Assembly: GCA_963930655.1 (NCBI GenBank)
Contig: OZ005618.1
Span: 22,666,501 to 22,730,500, forward strand
Origin: Myrica gale
Lineage: Eukaryota; Streptophyta; Magnoliopsida; Fagales; Myricaceae
Direction: 5' to 3'
Length of the DNA: 64,000 nucleotides
Part shown: piece by piece, positions 1 to 12,529 of the stretch
Numbering within the stretch: position 1 is the stretch's first letter
Layout of the letters: every line of letters starts with the position of its first letter
Position numbers and translations under genes: made by a program
The notes under the pieces: generated by a model
Database searches by the model: none
Seen by the model: only the letters and a program-made list of their open reading frames with translations
Told to the model about the DNA's origin: nothing

Positions 1-586
1 TTTAGAATATCTATATATGTCGCTAACCAAGGTACAAATTCCATCCACCGACAGATATATAAGTACAAATTAAACAACATTGGTCTGGCCGGGCTTCTCA
101 TAGGTTCTGTATATGGGGTATTGGAAACTGTGACTATATTTTATATAAGAGATTAATTAATTAATAATCTCTTTTGCATTATAAAATGTGAATGATTGTG
201 GTTATTGGAAGAAAACATACATCAAATCTCTCTCACCCGTGTTCGACATGTTATATATTGGCCGGCTGAGCCACTAGCCCCGGACCCCCGGTTAATCTCC
301 ATGCAATATCGAAATGTGTGTTATCTGGAAAATCTAAAGAAATATCTACATCAAAAGGCCTACTATTTTCTACTCATGCATGCTTTAATTTGTTGAGATT
401 GAAAGAGATGAGAGGCAAATAATATTTCAATTCTAGACTAGCTTACTCTCGACGAATCTTCACTTTTAACTTCATAACTATCATCCAAATTAATGTCATT
501 TACAACTACTAATTTCATCATATTTGATAAGAAAAAAAATCATCATATTTAACTTTCAAACTATTAAAATACATCAATATTCATCT
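1..586. other. Intergenic, no gene seen
   Basis: AT-rich sequence with short spurious ORFs only. No conserved protein motif, RNA gene or terminal-repeat structure could be supported. Confidence 0.6.
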
Positions 587-808
587 TAAGGCTGTTTAAA
601 TCGGGTTTGAGGTTTGGTTTCCACCTTTCGACCCGAACTTGAGCTAGACAGTTTTAACCGGTGGCGTTTGTTAAGGGCATAAGGGGAACAAAAATCCATG
701 TTAGAGACTTGAACCCGAAAAAATTTCACTTGAGTTCATGTTTCAAAATCCAACATGTTTGGGTTGAGTCGAGTCGGTTCCAGGTCAGCAGGTTTTTGCA
801 CAGCCCTA
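587..808. mobile_element. Short non-autonomous hAT-like fragment (tentative)
   Basis: The segment opens with TAAGGCTGTTTAAAT and closes with a sequence whose reverse complement is TAGGGCTGTGCAAAAACC, a hAT-style imperfect inverted terminus. Between them are GGGTT/AACCCG-type subterminal motifs. No matching 8-bp target duplication was found, so the boundaries and the class are tentative. It could equally be a decayed end of a longer element. Confidence 0.35.
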
Positions 809-888
809 GTTCGCCCTCTAGTAAGATCTAACCAGTAGTATTGTGCCACTTAAATATTTCAACCGTAAGATCTTACTGGAGGGCGAAC
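809..888. repeat. 80-bp inverted repeat (21-bp arms)
   Basis: The left arm at 809-829 (gttcgccctctagtaagatc and one more base) pairs with the right arm at 868-888 with one mismatch, around a loop of about 38 nt. The structure begins immediately after the end of the hAT-like fragment. It may be a tiny foldback element; no function can be assigned. Confidence 0.7.
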
Positions 889-2764
889 ATCGATACATTT
901 TGATAGTCTGAAGGCTAAATATGATGAAATTCGTAGTTTAAACAGCTAAATGATATTTGGGTGATAGTTAGAACCATGACCACAAGTAAAGATTTCCCAT
1001 TAATCAATATATGAAATAGGAATTTGTACTTATATGTGCATAAGGAACATCGTGTAAAATACAATGAAGAAAATATCTTATAATTAGTAAGCTGTGCATG
1101 TACTACAATAGGATAATTGAAGGTAGGTAAAAATAATGCAGGTGGTGACCATATATGGTACAAAAGGATACCGATATTGTATATGTATTTGTTACACACT
1201 AACAATATCTTTCGGCAAAGTTATAAAGGTGATCATGTAAAAGCCATTTTGACGTTGGAGACAATATGGTAGAGATCGATGTCCAGAATGGTGTATATAT
1301 ACAAGAAAGTAGCTGAGAAAACAGATGCGGCCTGTTTGGATGCACAAGAAAACAATTTCTCGGATAAATTAACTCTATATTAGAAGTATTTTCATTAGGT
1401 TTAGTGAAAATAGTTAGGTAGAAAGAAAATTTATTTGGAACGTGGACCAAGCTGTTGACATGTGTTTTTAGATAATCTTACCTGGGAACCAAAAATTACA
1501 GTAGTATTGAATTTCTTGCAAGTTAATTATAAATTACACCAATGCGGCTAATTTATTATCATAAACTACATATATATTCGTTGTGAACCAAAAAGAAAAT
1601 GGAATTAGGACAGAAGAAAAAAGAGTTTCATACCTTATAAACTAAGCCGATTGTCCTGTCCACGGTGCGCTGTAGAGACAATGAAAAAGACACGAGGAAC
1701 CTTTCTCCATAGTTTTGTCGCAAGGCGTCGATTAATATTGGGTTCTCAAAAATCTTAGCATATATGGAAGACCTAGTACAAATGAGTTGCTTGTATGTTT
1801 TCCCTGTGACGTGAGGGGTGAGAAAACTGCAAGTCCATTTCTCCGGCTCCGATCGCTAGCTTTAACTTTGGGAAGTCTTTTTTTCTTTCTTTCTTCTGAA
1901 TTATGGCTATCCGCTTTCATTGTATTAGAAAACATAGTACAAAATACATATAAAAGCAATTATAGATTTAAGCAGAACAAGTTGCTAAACAACACTAACG
2001 AGATCTATAAAGGGTCAAAAGATCACCAGGATTACATGCATAATGTTTCATGTTGGACACAAAGAGCTGTTGCAGGACACAATAGATGACAATAGTACCG
2101 AAAGTAAATAGTGCTAGTTTCATGACCAAAAAACACCGACAACCTGGACACAATATTTTTGGGTCAACTCAGCCCAGAGCTGACACAAACAAAATACAAC
2201 ACAACATGACCCGTCAAATGGCCAAAACAATACAACAACAACCTAAAACTAAAAATCGAGCCTGGCAAAGGGCTATTAATGATATGATGTCCAAATTGTA
2301 CTAATTACCTCCAAATTATAACTTCCCAGAGCAGAACTCATGCCCATGGAACATGAACATGTCTAGAACAATCTACGTACGGTCAATATAACCAACCGTG
2401 ATTCAATTTTCTGTAACTGAAACATGTTCCCATAATATATATGGAAAATCGAAACTTGAAGTACGGCCATCAACCTTTATCAATATTGCAATCAAGTCCG
2501 TCAGTGGTGTATTAATTTTAACATGCAATTGGCTGGGTAACTTGGTTCTCACCAATCCACTCGCCAACTTAATTAACTTTCCCCTTCTGATTTTTCTTTA
2601 ACTGGGTGATGTTAAGTTTTGGAAAGTACCACATTAAAATACATTAGTTTGCTGAACACTAGCTATTGCATACTGATCAAACAGGTAGAGACTAAGAAGG
2701 GCTTATCATTAAGAAATAAAAAATTAGATTGAGAAAAATTATTTATACTGAGAGAGGGAGAGGA
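889..2764. other. Intergenic, no gene seen
   Basis: Low-complexity AT-rich sequence. ORFs here are under 105 codons, mutually overlapping and without recognisable motifs. Nothing else was found. Confidence 0.6.
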
Positions 2765-2865
2765 AAGATAAGTGAGACACAAAATTTAAGTGGTTCGGTC
2801 CATAAATCTACATTCACTATGGAAGGCCCAACTGGACTTATTGGTTTTCTCACTTATATTTTTTA
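2765..2865 (-). mobile_element. LTR fragment, same family as the insert at 47.4 kb
   Basis: The stretch taagtggttcggtc...ctacattcact matches, in opposite orientation and with substitutions, the part of the LTR-like insert at 47402-47735 that reads agtgaatgtaggtcttctagaccgaaccactta. Only this short block is recognisable. It is a relic with no coding sequence. Confidence 0.4.
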
Positions 2866-3334
2866 TGAGATTATATAAAACTTTATTTATAAACCTTTAA
2901 ATACAATAGTGCACGTTGCTAAAATAATGTGGTACTCTCAACTTTAATATGATCGGTCTGGACGTACAAAAATTGTGAACTCTGAAGTTGAGATCAGTAT
3001 ATAAGAAGCTGACATGTGGTCTTTGGGTTTAATGTTACACAGAGGAGTACTAATTTGCATCACATTTTTTTACAGATCAATGTGCCATAAAATTTCATTG
3101 AATGCGTCTATCTACTGTTGCAGGCCGTGATCTCACTTTTTTAGAGCCGAGAAGAGCGTACTTTTTATTTTTAATTTTTTTTTTTTCACTCTGAGCCGAG
3201 TTAAACGCCTTCATGTGATGGTACGATAGTTTCAGTGGTAACTGTTTCTTCAACGATATATGCCAGGCATTCAAGTTGTGCCCCCAATGAAATCAACAAA
3301 TTCCCACACCTAGCCGGCTAGCGCTAGCCCACAT

Positions 3335-4103
3335 CACTGGCGGATCTAGGGGGCCTGTTTTGGCCACTTCACCTTAATTATATATATATATATATATACA
3401 TACTCTAACCAAACGGCCCCTTTTTCAGTGGCGGTACTTTTCGTTGTTTCATACGTGGTTTTAATTTTTAGGCTAATGAGTGATTGAAGAAATAAAAAGA
3501 TGGTGTTTGTATAAATTTGAGGTCCCATGATTTGTTGTCGTTGTTGCCACTGGTTGTTGCTATTGCTATTTTGATTTTTCTTTTCATAGAGGAATATCAT
3601 ATTTGAATACAGTGGTCATTGGTCAAGGGTAAATTTTGTGGGGATAAAAATCTAAATTTCGGTCTGTTTTCAGTGGGGATGAAAATCTAAATTTTGAATA
3701 CAGTGGTCAAGGGTAGATTTTGTTGTTGCTATTTTGGTATCTAGATTTTGTTTCCAGTGGAGATAAAAATCTTCATTTTGCTGCCGTGGGTTATATAAGG
3801 ATGATATATTTCACAACCTTTTTATTTGATTTTGAGATTGTTGTACTCCAAATTCTTTTTCATATTATTGTGGCTATTGATTATTGATTAAGTTTTTAAA
3901 TTATAGTAAAATTGTGATTAAAGCCTTAGGTTGTGACTTGTGAAATTAAATTAATAAATATATAATATATTTTTAATGCTTTTAATTTTTAATTTTGAAT
4001 ATTTTAACTCTAAGACATTTTTGTGCATTATGTAGTTAATTATTCTTTTCGTCATTTTCTCTTAAGAGTTGAGCCTCTTTAAATTCGGTCCTGGTTCCGC
4101 CAC
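3335..4103. mobile_element. hAT-like MITE with GGCGGA termini
   Basis: The element starts CACTGGCGGATCTAGG and ends GGTCCTGGTTCCGCCAC, an imperfect inverted terminus of the common plant GTGGCGGA type. It is bounded by identical tagcccacat copies at 3325-3334 and 4104-4113, consistent with an 8-bp hAT target duplication plus chance matches. The interior is non-coding and has degenerate internal repeats around a cagtggggat...aaaatctaaatttt motif at 3670-3780. A TA microsatellite lies near the left end. Confidence 0.7.
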
Positions 4104-4411
4104 TAGCCCACATTGTCACAATCTAATTATGTCCCGAACTCTTACATGCATGATCGAGGGTCACAGACTGCATGCCATTGAAGTTTACGGTTTGAATCTC
4201 ATCTAATCAATTAGTGCTATGTCCGTGATTCGGAGTCATATTATTGCATATATATCTCAACATATGAATTTGCTTTCCAAGTTGTCCTCGTGGCTAAGTG
4301 GCGGAGGTGATGTCATTCGTAATTACAAAGATGATCTCATTTTTGGGTACATGACTCGCATTATGGCATGAGAACCATTATAATAATTGTACTGAACTTC
4401 GTCCTAGCTAG

Positions 4412-4800
4412 CTAGCTGTTCTTGACGGCTTGAGTTTGCGTAGAGCTGTGGAGATTGTGAATGTTGTGCTTGAATGTGATTCCAATTTGGAGATTAATTG
4501 GTTGAGAGACGGTTCTCATATATATGTTGTGACATTTGTAGGATTACTGGGATGCAATTATGGAGATACTCCCATATTTTAATTATTGGGATAGAATTAT
4601 GATGGCTATTTATTAGTCAAAGAAGGAGCCTGGGAGATGTGTGAATTTTGGAGATGGTTTTCTGGAGAATTAATTGATAGCATTGCAAAGGATGGATGAT
4701 CCTATTATTCAATTTGTGGATTTAGATTTTTTACCTACATAATCTGAGAGGTGTTTTATGTTTTGACAAAATTGGTTTCGCCAGTATTATTGGTTAATTT
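4412..4800 (+). pseudogene. Decayed LINE-type RNase H fragment
   Basis: Frame starting at 4412 reads AVLDGLSLRRAVEIVNVVL followed by ECDSN, which matches the RNase H-like (RVT_3) domain at the C-terminus of plant non-LTR retrotransposon ORF2: a conserved acidic E/D pair after a hydrophobic strand. Another frame near 4740-4795 reads LRGVLCFDKIGF, the usual C-terminal tail of these proteins. Stops and frame changes separate the pieces and no reverse transcriptase is present, so this is a 5'-truncated, inactive relic. A host RVT_3 gene fragment is an alternative. Confidence 0.5.
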
Positions 4801-4922
4801 ATGTTTGTTTATTTGTTTCTGCGTCCTTATTTTATGTGTTTGTGACTCTTGTTTAGTTGTCTCACTCTTTATTTAATGATACAAACGATTGGGAAAAAGA
4901 TGTAGGTTCTAGCATTAGGTAC

Positions 4923-5014
4923 GGAAGTAATGTGGATAGCCTTACTGATCAGTAGTTTCAGGAAGTAGGGAAGTAATGTGGGTAGCCTTACTGGTCAGTA
5001 GTTTCAGGAAGTTG
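4923..5014. repeat. Two-copy 46-bp tandem duplication
   Basis: Units at 4923-4968 and 4969-5014 both read ggaagtaatgtgg/gtagccttactg...cagtagtttca with about three substitutions, followed by a partial third copy. It lies downstream of the LINE relic. No coding role is seen. Confidence 0.8.
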
Positions 5015-5021
5015 GTTCCAT

Positions 5022-5915
5022 TATTTACGTTTACGTACCTCCCTGTTCCCCGTCCTAAAATCTTCTCCTTCTTCTTCTTCGTCTTGCCCTTTTTTTCTCC
5101 TATTCCTGACAGTACCTTCATTTACACCATTCAGCCTATCTATATGCTTCTCTAATAGCTCCAAATCTTATAAAGAAGAAAATAGCTACATCTGTAGACA
5201 CACGCCATGAGGATATATAACTAAGTTCACACCAGTTATCTGCTTCTGCATTTTTAGCACCGACAACTGCAAAGACCAAGACTTTTTACCCTAGCAGCAA
5301 TTAAATTCATCCTCGGTATACTTCCTTTGGGTAAAAGATGGTTGGATCCTTCAAATAGCATTAATTACTGTAAAGCAAATATATATTATATTATTGCATT
5401 ACTCACGAAATTTTTCTTCTTTATGTTATTTATAATTTTCATCCACAGCACCGTTTAATTCCTAGGGATAGAAGTAATATCGTTGAGAATGTCTCGTCAA
5501 ACAAATAATATAGTTCCGTTCTAGTGTCAGGACGACTGATCCTCTACTTGTCAGTTTCTGATCTTTTTTGCTTTCGTTGAGCAACAAAAAAGTAGGCTGA
5601 AAACTTACAAGTCATTCTTCTTTCCCATCACTCAAACGTCCCATATGAGCAGAGACAGGATTCCATAGAAGTTATTTTGTGTTGTCATTTTACTAGGCAT
5701 ATATGATCGATAAATTCAGCGGTCAAATAGTACTTGAATCTAGTAAAACCTAAGGATTGTGGTATTATCTTTTCTCCATACAGTCGCATAAGGGACGGTG
5801 TGAGCTATGGTATAGACATGTCTTTGGAACCTGTTATAGCTTCTTATACAGAAGAAATGAATTATAGCCAGATGGTGCGGCTACTGGAGACTTGGAGGAT
5901 TTAACCAAGCCACGC
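5022..5915. other. Intergenic upstream of the WIP gene
   Basis: No conserved ORF or element was found. Pyrimidine-rich patches such as the TTC repeats at 5065-5090 are present. The stretch is presumably distal promoter or spacer. Confidence 0.5.

Positions 5916-5955
<40 letters not shown>
5916..5955. repeat. (GA)n microsatellite
   Basis: About 19 uninterrupted AG dinucleotides. A complementary-type (CT)n tract follows at 6164-6189, so the two could pair as a 200-nt-loop hairpin in RNA. Both also create spurious poly-Ser/Leu ORFs. Confidence 0.9.
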
Positions 5956-5958
<3 letters not shown>

Positions 5959-6163
5959 TGAGAGCTTAAAACAGTGAGGGGGTTGGGACAGTCTCTCTGC
6001 TCGTAAGGAGCTAAGCCGACCAGGGCGCGCCCACAAAAGTGAATGCTGGGTTGGATTGCGACTATTTGTTTCCCTAGTAGTAGAAAACACAAAGGAAAAT
6101 ACATAAACTACAAGGCATGCTGCATTGTACAAAGGGTCCTGTGTATACGATTACAAGGTACGT

Positions 6164-6189
6164 TCTCTCTCTCTCTCTCTCTCTCTCTC
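6164..6189. repeat. (CT)n microsatellite
   Basis: About 13 CT dinucleotides, 210 bp from the (GA)n tract, upstream of the WIP gene. Confidence 0.9.
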
Positions 6190-6559
6190 CCGCCTGAGGG
6201 CTTATGTGAACGGGAACTCGATTATGGCTTTGGGGGACAACCTCCAACCCCAATTACAACTTTGTCTTTTGGCCTTTTCCCACTTTGTGAAACTCCACTC
6301 AGACCTGGGTTGGAGAGGTAATTTTCCTTTCTATTTTTTACCCTCTTTTCCCACTGTCCCATAAAAAAAAGCTTGTTCTTTCAAGTCCCAAGATATTTTC
6401 TTCTCTCCCCTACCGCAGTTCAACTTTACACGAGTCTCTCTTCCTCTCTCCCTTTGTCTCTCCCCCCCCTTTAGCATTGTTTGTCCATTGTTTAGACATA
6501 AGTCACAAGTGATTTCTTGTCTCTTCTTTTTCACCCAATTGCGTTTACTTTATCAACCT

Positions 6560-6734
6560 TGATTTTGTACTTTTTCTTTTTTCTTTTCTTTTTCACATTC
6601 ACCCTCCCCCTCTTTTAATTTGGTTGTTTTGTTCATTATCTACCTTGTAAACTTTTGATTAACTTTCTCTCTGTCCCTCTCTCTCTCTCTCTCTAACCTA
6701 CACCTCTGCCCAATTTTCTCCTCCCACTCTCATC
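6560..6734 (+). promoter_or_regulatory. CT-rich 5' leader of the WIP gene
   Basis: The sequence immediately before the ATG at 6735 is strongly pyrimidine-rich (tctctctctgtccctctctctctctctctct around 6665-6694), typical of plant 5' leaders. No ATG lies between about 6690 and 6735. The transcription start was not determined and no convincing TATA box was assigned. Confidence 0.4.
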
Positions 6735-9277
6735 ATGACTGATCCCTACTCCAATTACTTCAGTGGGTGGTTCAACCTCAACCCTCTCCACTACTTCTCC
6801 TCTACATCTTCTCCCAGGCCAGGTTGGTATTCTTCTTATGACTGCTACTCAAGCAACATCCACACGACCATGTTCACTTGCTTTGAGTCCTCTCCTCCCT
6901 CTCCCCCTTTAAAAGAAGCTCTGCCCCTCCTCACTTTAAGCCCCACAAGACATGAAGAACAAGAATCTTCCCGTGGTGCCATGGAAGTGGACAAGAACAT
7001 GAACAAGGACAAAGATGAATGCTTATTCTCTGTTACACCTGCAGACGATGACAGTGTTGCAGTGGCTCTGCATTTAGGGCTTCCTAGCCCTAGTTCTGCT
7101 GATTTGATCTCAAGGCTCTCCACCACAGAGATCTCGGATAAAGATGAAGTTACTATTGCTTCTGGGTATCCCTCAAACAGGCTCAACAAAGGACAGTATT
7201 GGATCCCTACCCCTGCACAGATCCTAATTGGTCCAACACAGTTCTCATGCCCCCTTTGTTTCAAGTCCTTCAACAGATACAACAACATGCAGGTTTGTTA
7301 ACTTTGATGATATGAATTCTGTTCCTGGAAAAAGATATAAAAACAAAGAAACAGAAAAGGATTCCCTAATTCCCTTTTCCTTCCTCTCCCATCCCTTTTT
7401 TATTTTCCTTTCAGTGGTCATGAAAAAGAGAAAACCCACTACTATCTTTGCTTGTTCGCTTCTTTTCTAGCTTGATTTCAACCCTTTTTTTTTTTTTAGC
7501 TTGATTTCAACCTTTTGCTTTTATGCTAAGCGGACTAATCGGAGGAAATAGTATATGGGTCCTTAGGGTACTGCTTTTATGAATATTATACATACCTATG
7601 CTTTAACCTTAGTTGTATTCAAAATTTTGAGCTTAGCTTGAGAATTTTGATTTTTTCCCCTTCTCCTCTAAAGTTTCTTCCTTCCCACCCAGTTTTTTTT
7701 TCAAACTTTTTAATCTTTAGTTTAGGTTCCGTCGCTACGCTCATTTTATCTTTTTTATTTGCATGATTAGAATCTTAAAAAAATGAATAAATCTAACTTG
7801 TCCAACTGAGAATAAGATCAGCATCCATCTTTATGTGATTGAACGAGACAGTGTCAGGCTTTTTGAACCTTGAAGTTTGTGTATCGAACGTAGGCAGGTG
7901 TGTAATTAAAACTGAAGATATTCCAGTTCTTCCAGGGCTAGGTAACCTTCACTAAGTCAAATAACACAATTTCTCACTCTGAACACTCAACCTGAAGAGC
8001 AAAACTACGTCAAATCCATGGCAACCCCGCGCATAGTATTGCTTCATCTGCAAATGTAAATAAACGTTGTCTCCCGTTTTCTCTTATCGTAAAGACTGCT
8101 TGAAACTCTTTGAAATAAATGTCTATCCTTGCGTCCTTAGACAGTTAGACTATCCGCTGGTTCTTTACTACTCATTTGAAAAGGAGACAACTCAAACTCG
8201 GCAGCAAACGTGCAGAAAAACCCCCAACCAACCCTTTCACCCACGAGTGCTTTAAAGAAAGCAGAAAATGCTAATGCTCTTTGTTAGAGTCTCACGTTAA
8301 TTAGAGACCATTTAATTTTGTGTTTCATATACCTGTTGGATCACCTCTTCTTATTGCCAATTGTTTTGGAATGAAACTTGATATGGTCTCAGAGCAAAAA
8401 TATTTATGGGCTTGGCCCACTTCGTTTGTGTTCCCCAGTGTTGTCCACGTGCATAAATCATGTTCATTTGGCCTGCACGTGAGGAAGAGTGTTAGAGTCC
8501 CACATTAATTAGGGATCATTTAATCTTGTGCTTCATATACCTGTTGGACCACCTCTTCCCATTGCCAATTAGTTTTGGGATCAAACTTGATACTAATTTG
8601 ACTATGAGAAAGATACCTCGTAAAGTTGGAGCATAGTTCCTATTTGATTCACTGCTCATAATTTATATTCTTTCAACTTCCGAATCTTTTCGAAGCAGAT
8701 TTTTTTTAGGGCTTAATTATAAAGCACCTTAATACACCCCTATAATATTAGAGACGTGGATAGAGACATATGATCATTAACCCTAACTTGGACACTTTTT
8801 TCTTCCGTCTTACTCTTGATTGCTGCTGGTATTGCACAGATGCATATGTGGGGGCATGGATCTCAATATAGAAAAGGGCCGGAGTCTCTAAGGGGAACAC
8901 AGCCGACAGCCATGCTTAGACTTCCTTGCTATTGTTGTGCACCAGGGTGCAGGAACAACATTGACCACCCAAGATCTAAACCACTCAAAGACTTCAGGAC
9001 TCTCCAAACTCATTACAAGAGAAAGCACGGTATCAAGCCTTTCATGTGTAGAAAATGTGGCAAGGCATTTGCTGTGAGAGGTGATTGGAGAACCCACGAG
9101 AAGAATTGTGGGAAGCTTTGGTATTGCACTTGTGGGTCTGATTTCAAACACAAAAGGTCTCTCAAAGATCACATCAAGGCATTTGGACATGGCCATGCAG
9201 CTTATGGAATTGACTGTTTCGAAGAGGAAGATGAAGCAGCCTCTGAAATTGAGCAAGATAACGAGTCCTCCCAGTGA
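6735..9277 (+). CDS. WIP2: WIP-domain C2H2 zinc-finger transcription factor (NTT/WIP2-like)
   Basis: Two exons, 6735-7292 and 8840-9277, give 331 residues. The junction CAG|GTTTGT...GCACAG|ATG is in phase 0 and falls inside the first finger. The protein starts [13 protein letters not shown], as I recall for the WIP2/NTT group. It has an LxLxL-type EAR motif ([10 protein letters not shown]), then the linker [20 protein letters not shown]. The first finger uses C172, C175, H188 and H192. The second exon carries the rest of the near-invariant WIP domain (three more fingers, e.g. [47 protein letters not shown]) and an acidic tail. Family role: nuclear, usually repressive, regulator of organ and cell fate; Arabidopsis NTT acts in transmitting tract and root founder cells. 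Assignment to WIP2 rather than WIP4/5 is by N-terminal resemblance only. Confidence 0.93.
8282..8593 (+). mobile_element. TRIM-type miniature LTR retroelement in the WIP intron
   Basis: Two roughly 102-bp direct repeats, 8282-8383 and 8490-8593, begin TGTTAGAGTC and run in parallel to AAACTTGATA with about 85-90 percent identity. Directly after the first copy is tggtctcagagc (8384-8395), one base from TGGTATCAGAGC, the primer-binding site complementary to initiator tRNA-Met. Directly before the second copy is a purine tract, gaggaagag. This LTR-PBS-short interior-PPT-LTR order is that of terminal-repeat retrotransposons in miniature. No target duplication was identified. It is non-coding and lies in sense orientation within the host intron. 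Confidence 0.72.
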
Positions 9278-9934
9278 CACAGACGAAATCAAAGGGATCT
9301 CTAGCCAAAAAGATCTCTGAAGTTTCTTTTTGAGCTGATGCTTTACCCACCGTTGTCTAATGTAAGAACATATTATATGTCTGCATTATTTGAGAGCAGT
9401 TTTCGTCCTTAATTCCATCTTTCAGTAGGACTCCTTTTCTCTTTTATTCCTAGATTTTCCTACGTTACTGCAGGCTCCAGACTAAAATGTCAGGCCAAGT
9501 TCATTGAGCATTTTGACTCTCTCTCGAGCGAGCGATAGATATTTATCTCCGCTAAAATTAGTTGAATCTTGATACACAAAGAAACACGAACACAAAAAGC
9601 ATTAACCTTATGGAGATCACCGATGTTTTCCTCCAAAAGAAGGTCGGGACTTGATGTGAAGTTAGATTTGATTAATATTCATGAGAAACAATTTTTTGAG
9701 GTAATTAAAAGGCTCTTTTGAGAAATCTATTTTTTCAAGACAACAGCAAGAACACCAATCGTATTAACGAGAGTACAGGTCTGTGGGAAGTAGGATATAT
9801 TGCAAATGAGGAGAGAAAAGAATATATATATATTACAGAGAATAAGCCTATATATATTACATATATATATGCTAGAATTTGGAATATGAAAGAAAAGAAA
9901 GATTTATTCAACATGTAAAATGTTCAGCATTTCG

Positions 9935-10042
9935 TCAATGAGCTATGGCTCAAGTGGCACCTCCTTCGTATAGTTCTGATCTGAGGTTCGAGTACTCTCA
10001 CCGTATATGGTCTGCATTGCCAAAAAAAAAGAAAAAAAAAAC
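9935..10042 (+). mobile_element. Short SINE
   Basis: A 108-bp unit with a box A-like start (gagctatggctcaagtggca), a box B-like motif (gaggttcgagtactctc) and an A-rich tail. It is flanked by a perfect 11-bp target duplication, tcagcatttcg, at 9924-9934 and 10043-10053. This is diagnostic of a tRNA-derived SINE insertion, downstream of the WIP gene. Confidence 0.85.
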
Positions 10043-10053
10043 TCAGCATTTCG

Positions 10054-12315
10054 AGTGTGCATTAGATACGGTTTCCCTTTGGTTATTGTTCCTGGATACT
10101 GCTCGATCAAAAGGGAAAAAATGATGGTTATATCTCTCTTCGTCGGTGGACGAGACGCATACTATGTTTAGATTGATTATTAAAAAAGCATAATGTCAAA
10201 TCGAACGATTAACTGGAGACAGAAAAAGAGGGAGGATAACAGCTGGTGCTGTATTATACCGCAACATATTTTCGCATTATTTTCATCCTACAAATGTCTG
10301 GAAGTGATGGAATGGATCTTGCTGGCAGCTTTATAATGACGAGAGAGAGAGAGAACAGTCAAAGGGTTTCTCGAAATGTCATTTCAAACTGTGACAGATT
10401 CAGGGTATGTACTGTAGGTTGGCTTCTGTGTCCCCAGATGAACCCAACCAACAGAATAGGGCTCCACGTCTGAGTTCTTCGTCTCGCTCTCACTCTCCCT
10501 AGTCCCTGCCACTTCATGATGAGGTAAACGTGGCAGTCGTTGACAGGTAACGGAGTTTTTGCACGTATAGATTTAACATAACAGTGAAAATGGTGACGAC
10601 TGTACGAGAATTACTTTACGGTTCTGTGCTTGTAATCTTCTGTACACAGTGTTCTGTCCACAGCGCTAATGACTACTAATGGCTCTACTAAACAACGAAG
10701 ACATGATGGATGATCACTACGGACTGCGACTGTCTCTGCTAACTGCTAAGCAGAGAGAGACATGATGGATCCTTGTACTTTCATTGCGTTTACCGATACT
10801 ACTACTTTTATTACTCTGATTAGCTATCATTTTATAGATTTACCCAAGATTTTATAGATGTGTAAAGTATACCTCTTAACTGCACAAATAATACTGTTAA
10901 CTTATTCCCTCGGCCACTTGTCAAAGTCAGATTAGGTGTCAGACTAATTTAGCCTGTGTGATTAGGAGAGATTTCACCGGTAGGAAATTTACGAGAGTTT
11001 ATTCCGGTAAGTCTGTCTGATTGAATTCTCTTTATATATATATATATATATATATATGAAATGGTAGCTAGTTAAATATTCCACGTAGTATATTAAACTG
11101 TTATTTTATAAAATCTAAAATAACATAATAAATTTTAATTTATGAAAATTAATAAAAAAATAGAAAAAATAAATAATTTGAGTAAATTCTTTTATGTTTA
11201 TTGAAATGTAAATAGATGATTTGATGAAAGAATAAATTATTTTATAGCTATTTTATAGAGTTGAGAACAAGTAACAAACCACATACTAGGTCCTGGATCA
11301 ATCTCTAACCAAAGTAGCCGTGATTAAGTAATGTGCGAATATATGTATAGTGGATTAATTACATTAGTTCTCCTAAAGATTGTATAATTATCCAGTTTCT
11401 TGCTTCATATTCTTAAATATTCTGAAAACACTTACAAATGTGAGTATGTTTTATATATGCTCACAGTATACGTAGGTCTTCGGACAGTATAGTAGACATT
11501 TTGTTTTTCAATAAGTTCATATTGAAGAAGCCATGGATGTCGCATCACGTATGGCAGTTGCTTAAGGTACTCGAATCTCGTTTCTTAATTAGTAATTATG
11601 GTGTAAGGATTGATATTTTAATCTAAGAATGCAACATCTACGGTCTACCTATACGCAGCTAACATGGTATAACTATAATTATGATGAATATAACTATCAA
11701 CTCCAATAGGGCCTAGAGCTATCGTCGCAGTTTAGTAGAACACCCTATCACAACTCGGATCCTTCCGACAGGTTGGACGACCATAAAAGCCCTTGTTAGT
11801 AGCGTATGTCCAATCTTGTAGTCAAATCCCGAAAGGTCTTTGGAGATTAATATCCTCATCCCTAAAGAGATAGATACATGTGAGACATGCATGCAAAGCA
11901 ACAGTATTTTTGAAAAGATTATCCTTGTCAAACTTGTTTTCATTTTGTTTTGTCTTAATTTAATTACAATATTGTGACATTATATACATAATACGCAAAA
12001 TAGTCCAACTGGTAATGTGGTCACCTTGTAGTAAGCATAGAGATAGAGATCCTTGGATCAAAGTCTTCCGAGCTGCATGCACATTATTTAGTTGTACTTT
12101 CATGGGACTATGACGAGGTCCCTCCTTCTTGGGTGACTTCAAATAAAACATCAAAATAATTAAAAGAAGTTTGTTAACATATAGTTACCAAATCATCATG
12201 CTAAAAGTAGTATTAATTGATCATTTATTCGTTGGATCAATAGTCAAATGTGTATTTTAAATTAATTTTTATTTTATTTTTCCTTTTTTTCTAAAAAGAG
12301 CTAGAGACAACTCAC
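10054..12315. other. Intergenic between the WIP and ZTP29 genes
   Basis: No conserved protein was found. A (TA)n microsatellite lies at 11033-11058, with AT-rich DNA around it. Short ORFs on both strands look random. Confidence 0.5.
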
Positions 12316-12515
12316 CCCCATGTAACTTAGTGGCAAGGGCAACATTTGAGATGATATGATTTAGGTGCAAGGTTCTGGGTTCTATTCGTCTCAAGATTAA
12401 ACTTGCCATCGATGATGGGTTAAGCTCTAGTTTCTCTGGAGTTTGCCTACTCGTTAAGCGAACACCAGTACTCATGAGTGGACTTGTCGTATGAAATTTT
12501 CCTTGTTACCAAAAA
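12316..12515 (+). mobile_element. SINE-like tRNA-derived repeat (tentative)
   Basis: The sequence contains a box A-like taacttagtggcaagggc and, about 45 bp on, a box B-like ggttctgggttctattc. A roughly 100-bp body follows, ending in an A-rich stretch (ccaaaaaagata). The arrangement fits plant tRNA-derived SINEs, but I found no clear target duplication, so the ends are approximate. Confidence 0.45.
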
Positions 12516-12529
12516 AGATAAATGGCTGA

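Noticed and set aside
5881-6364. Ser/Leu-repeat ORFs on both strands
   Set aside because: Created by the (GA)n and (CT)n microsatellites.
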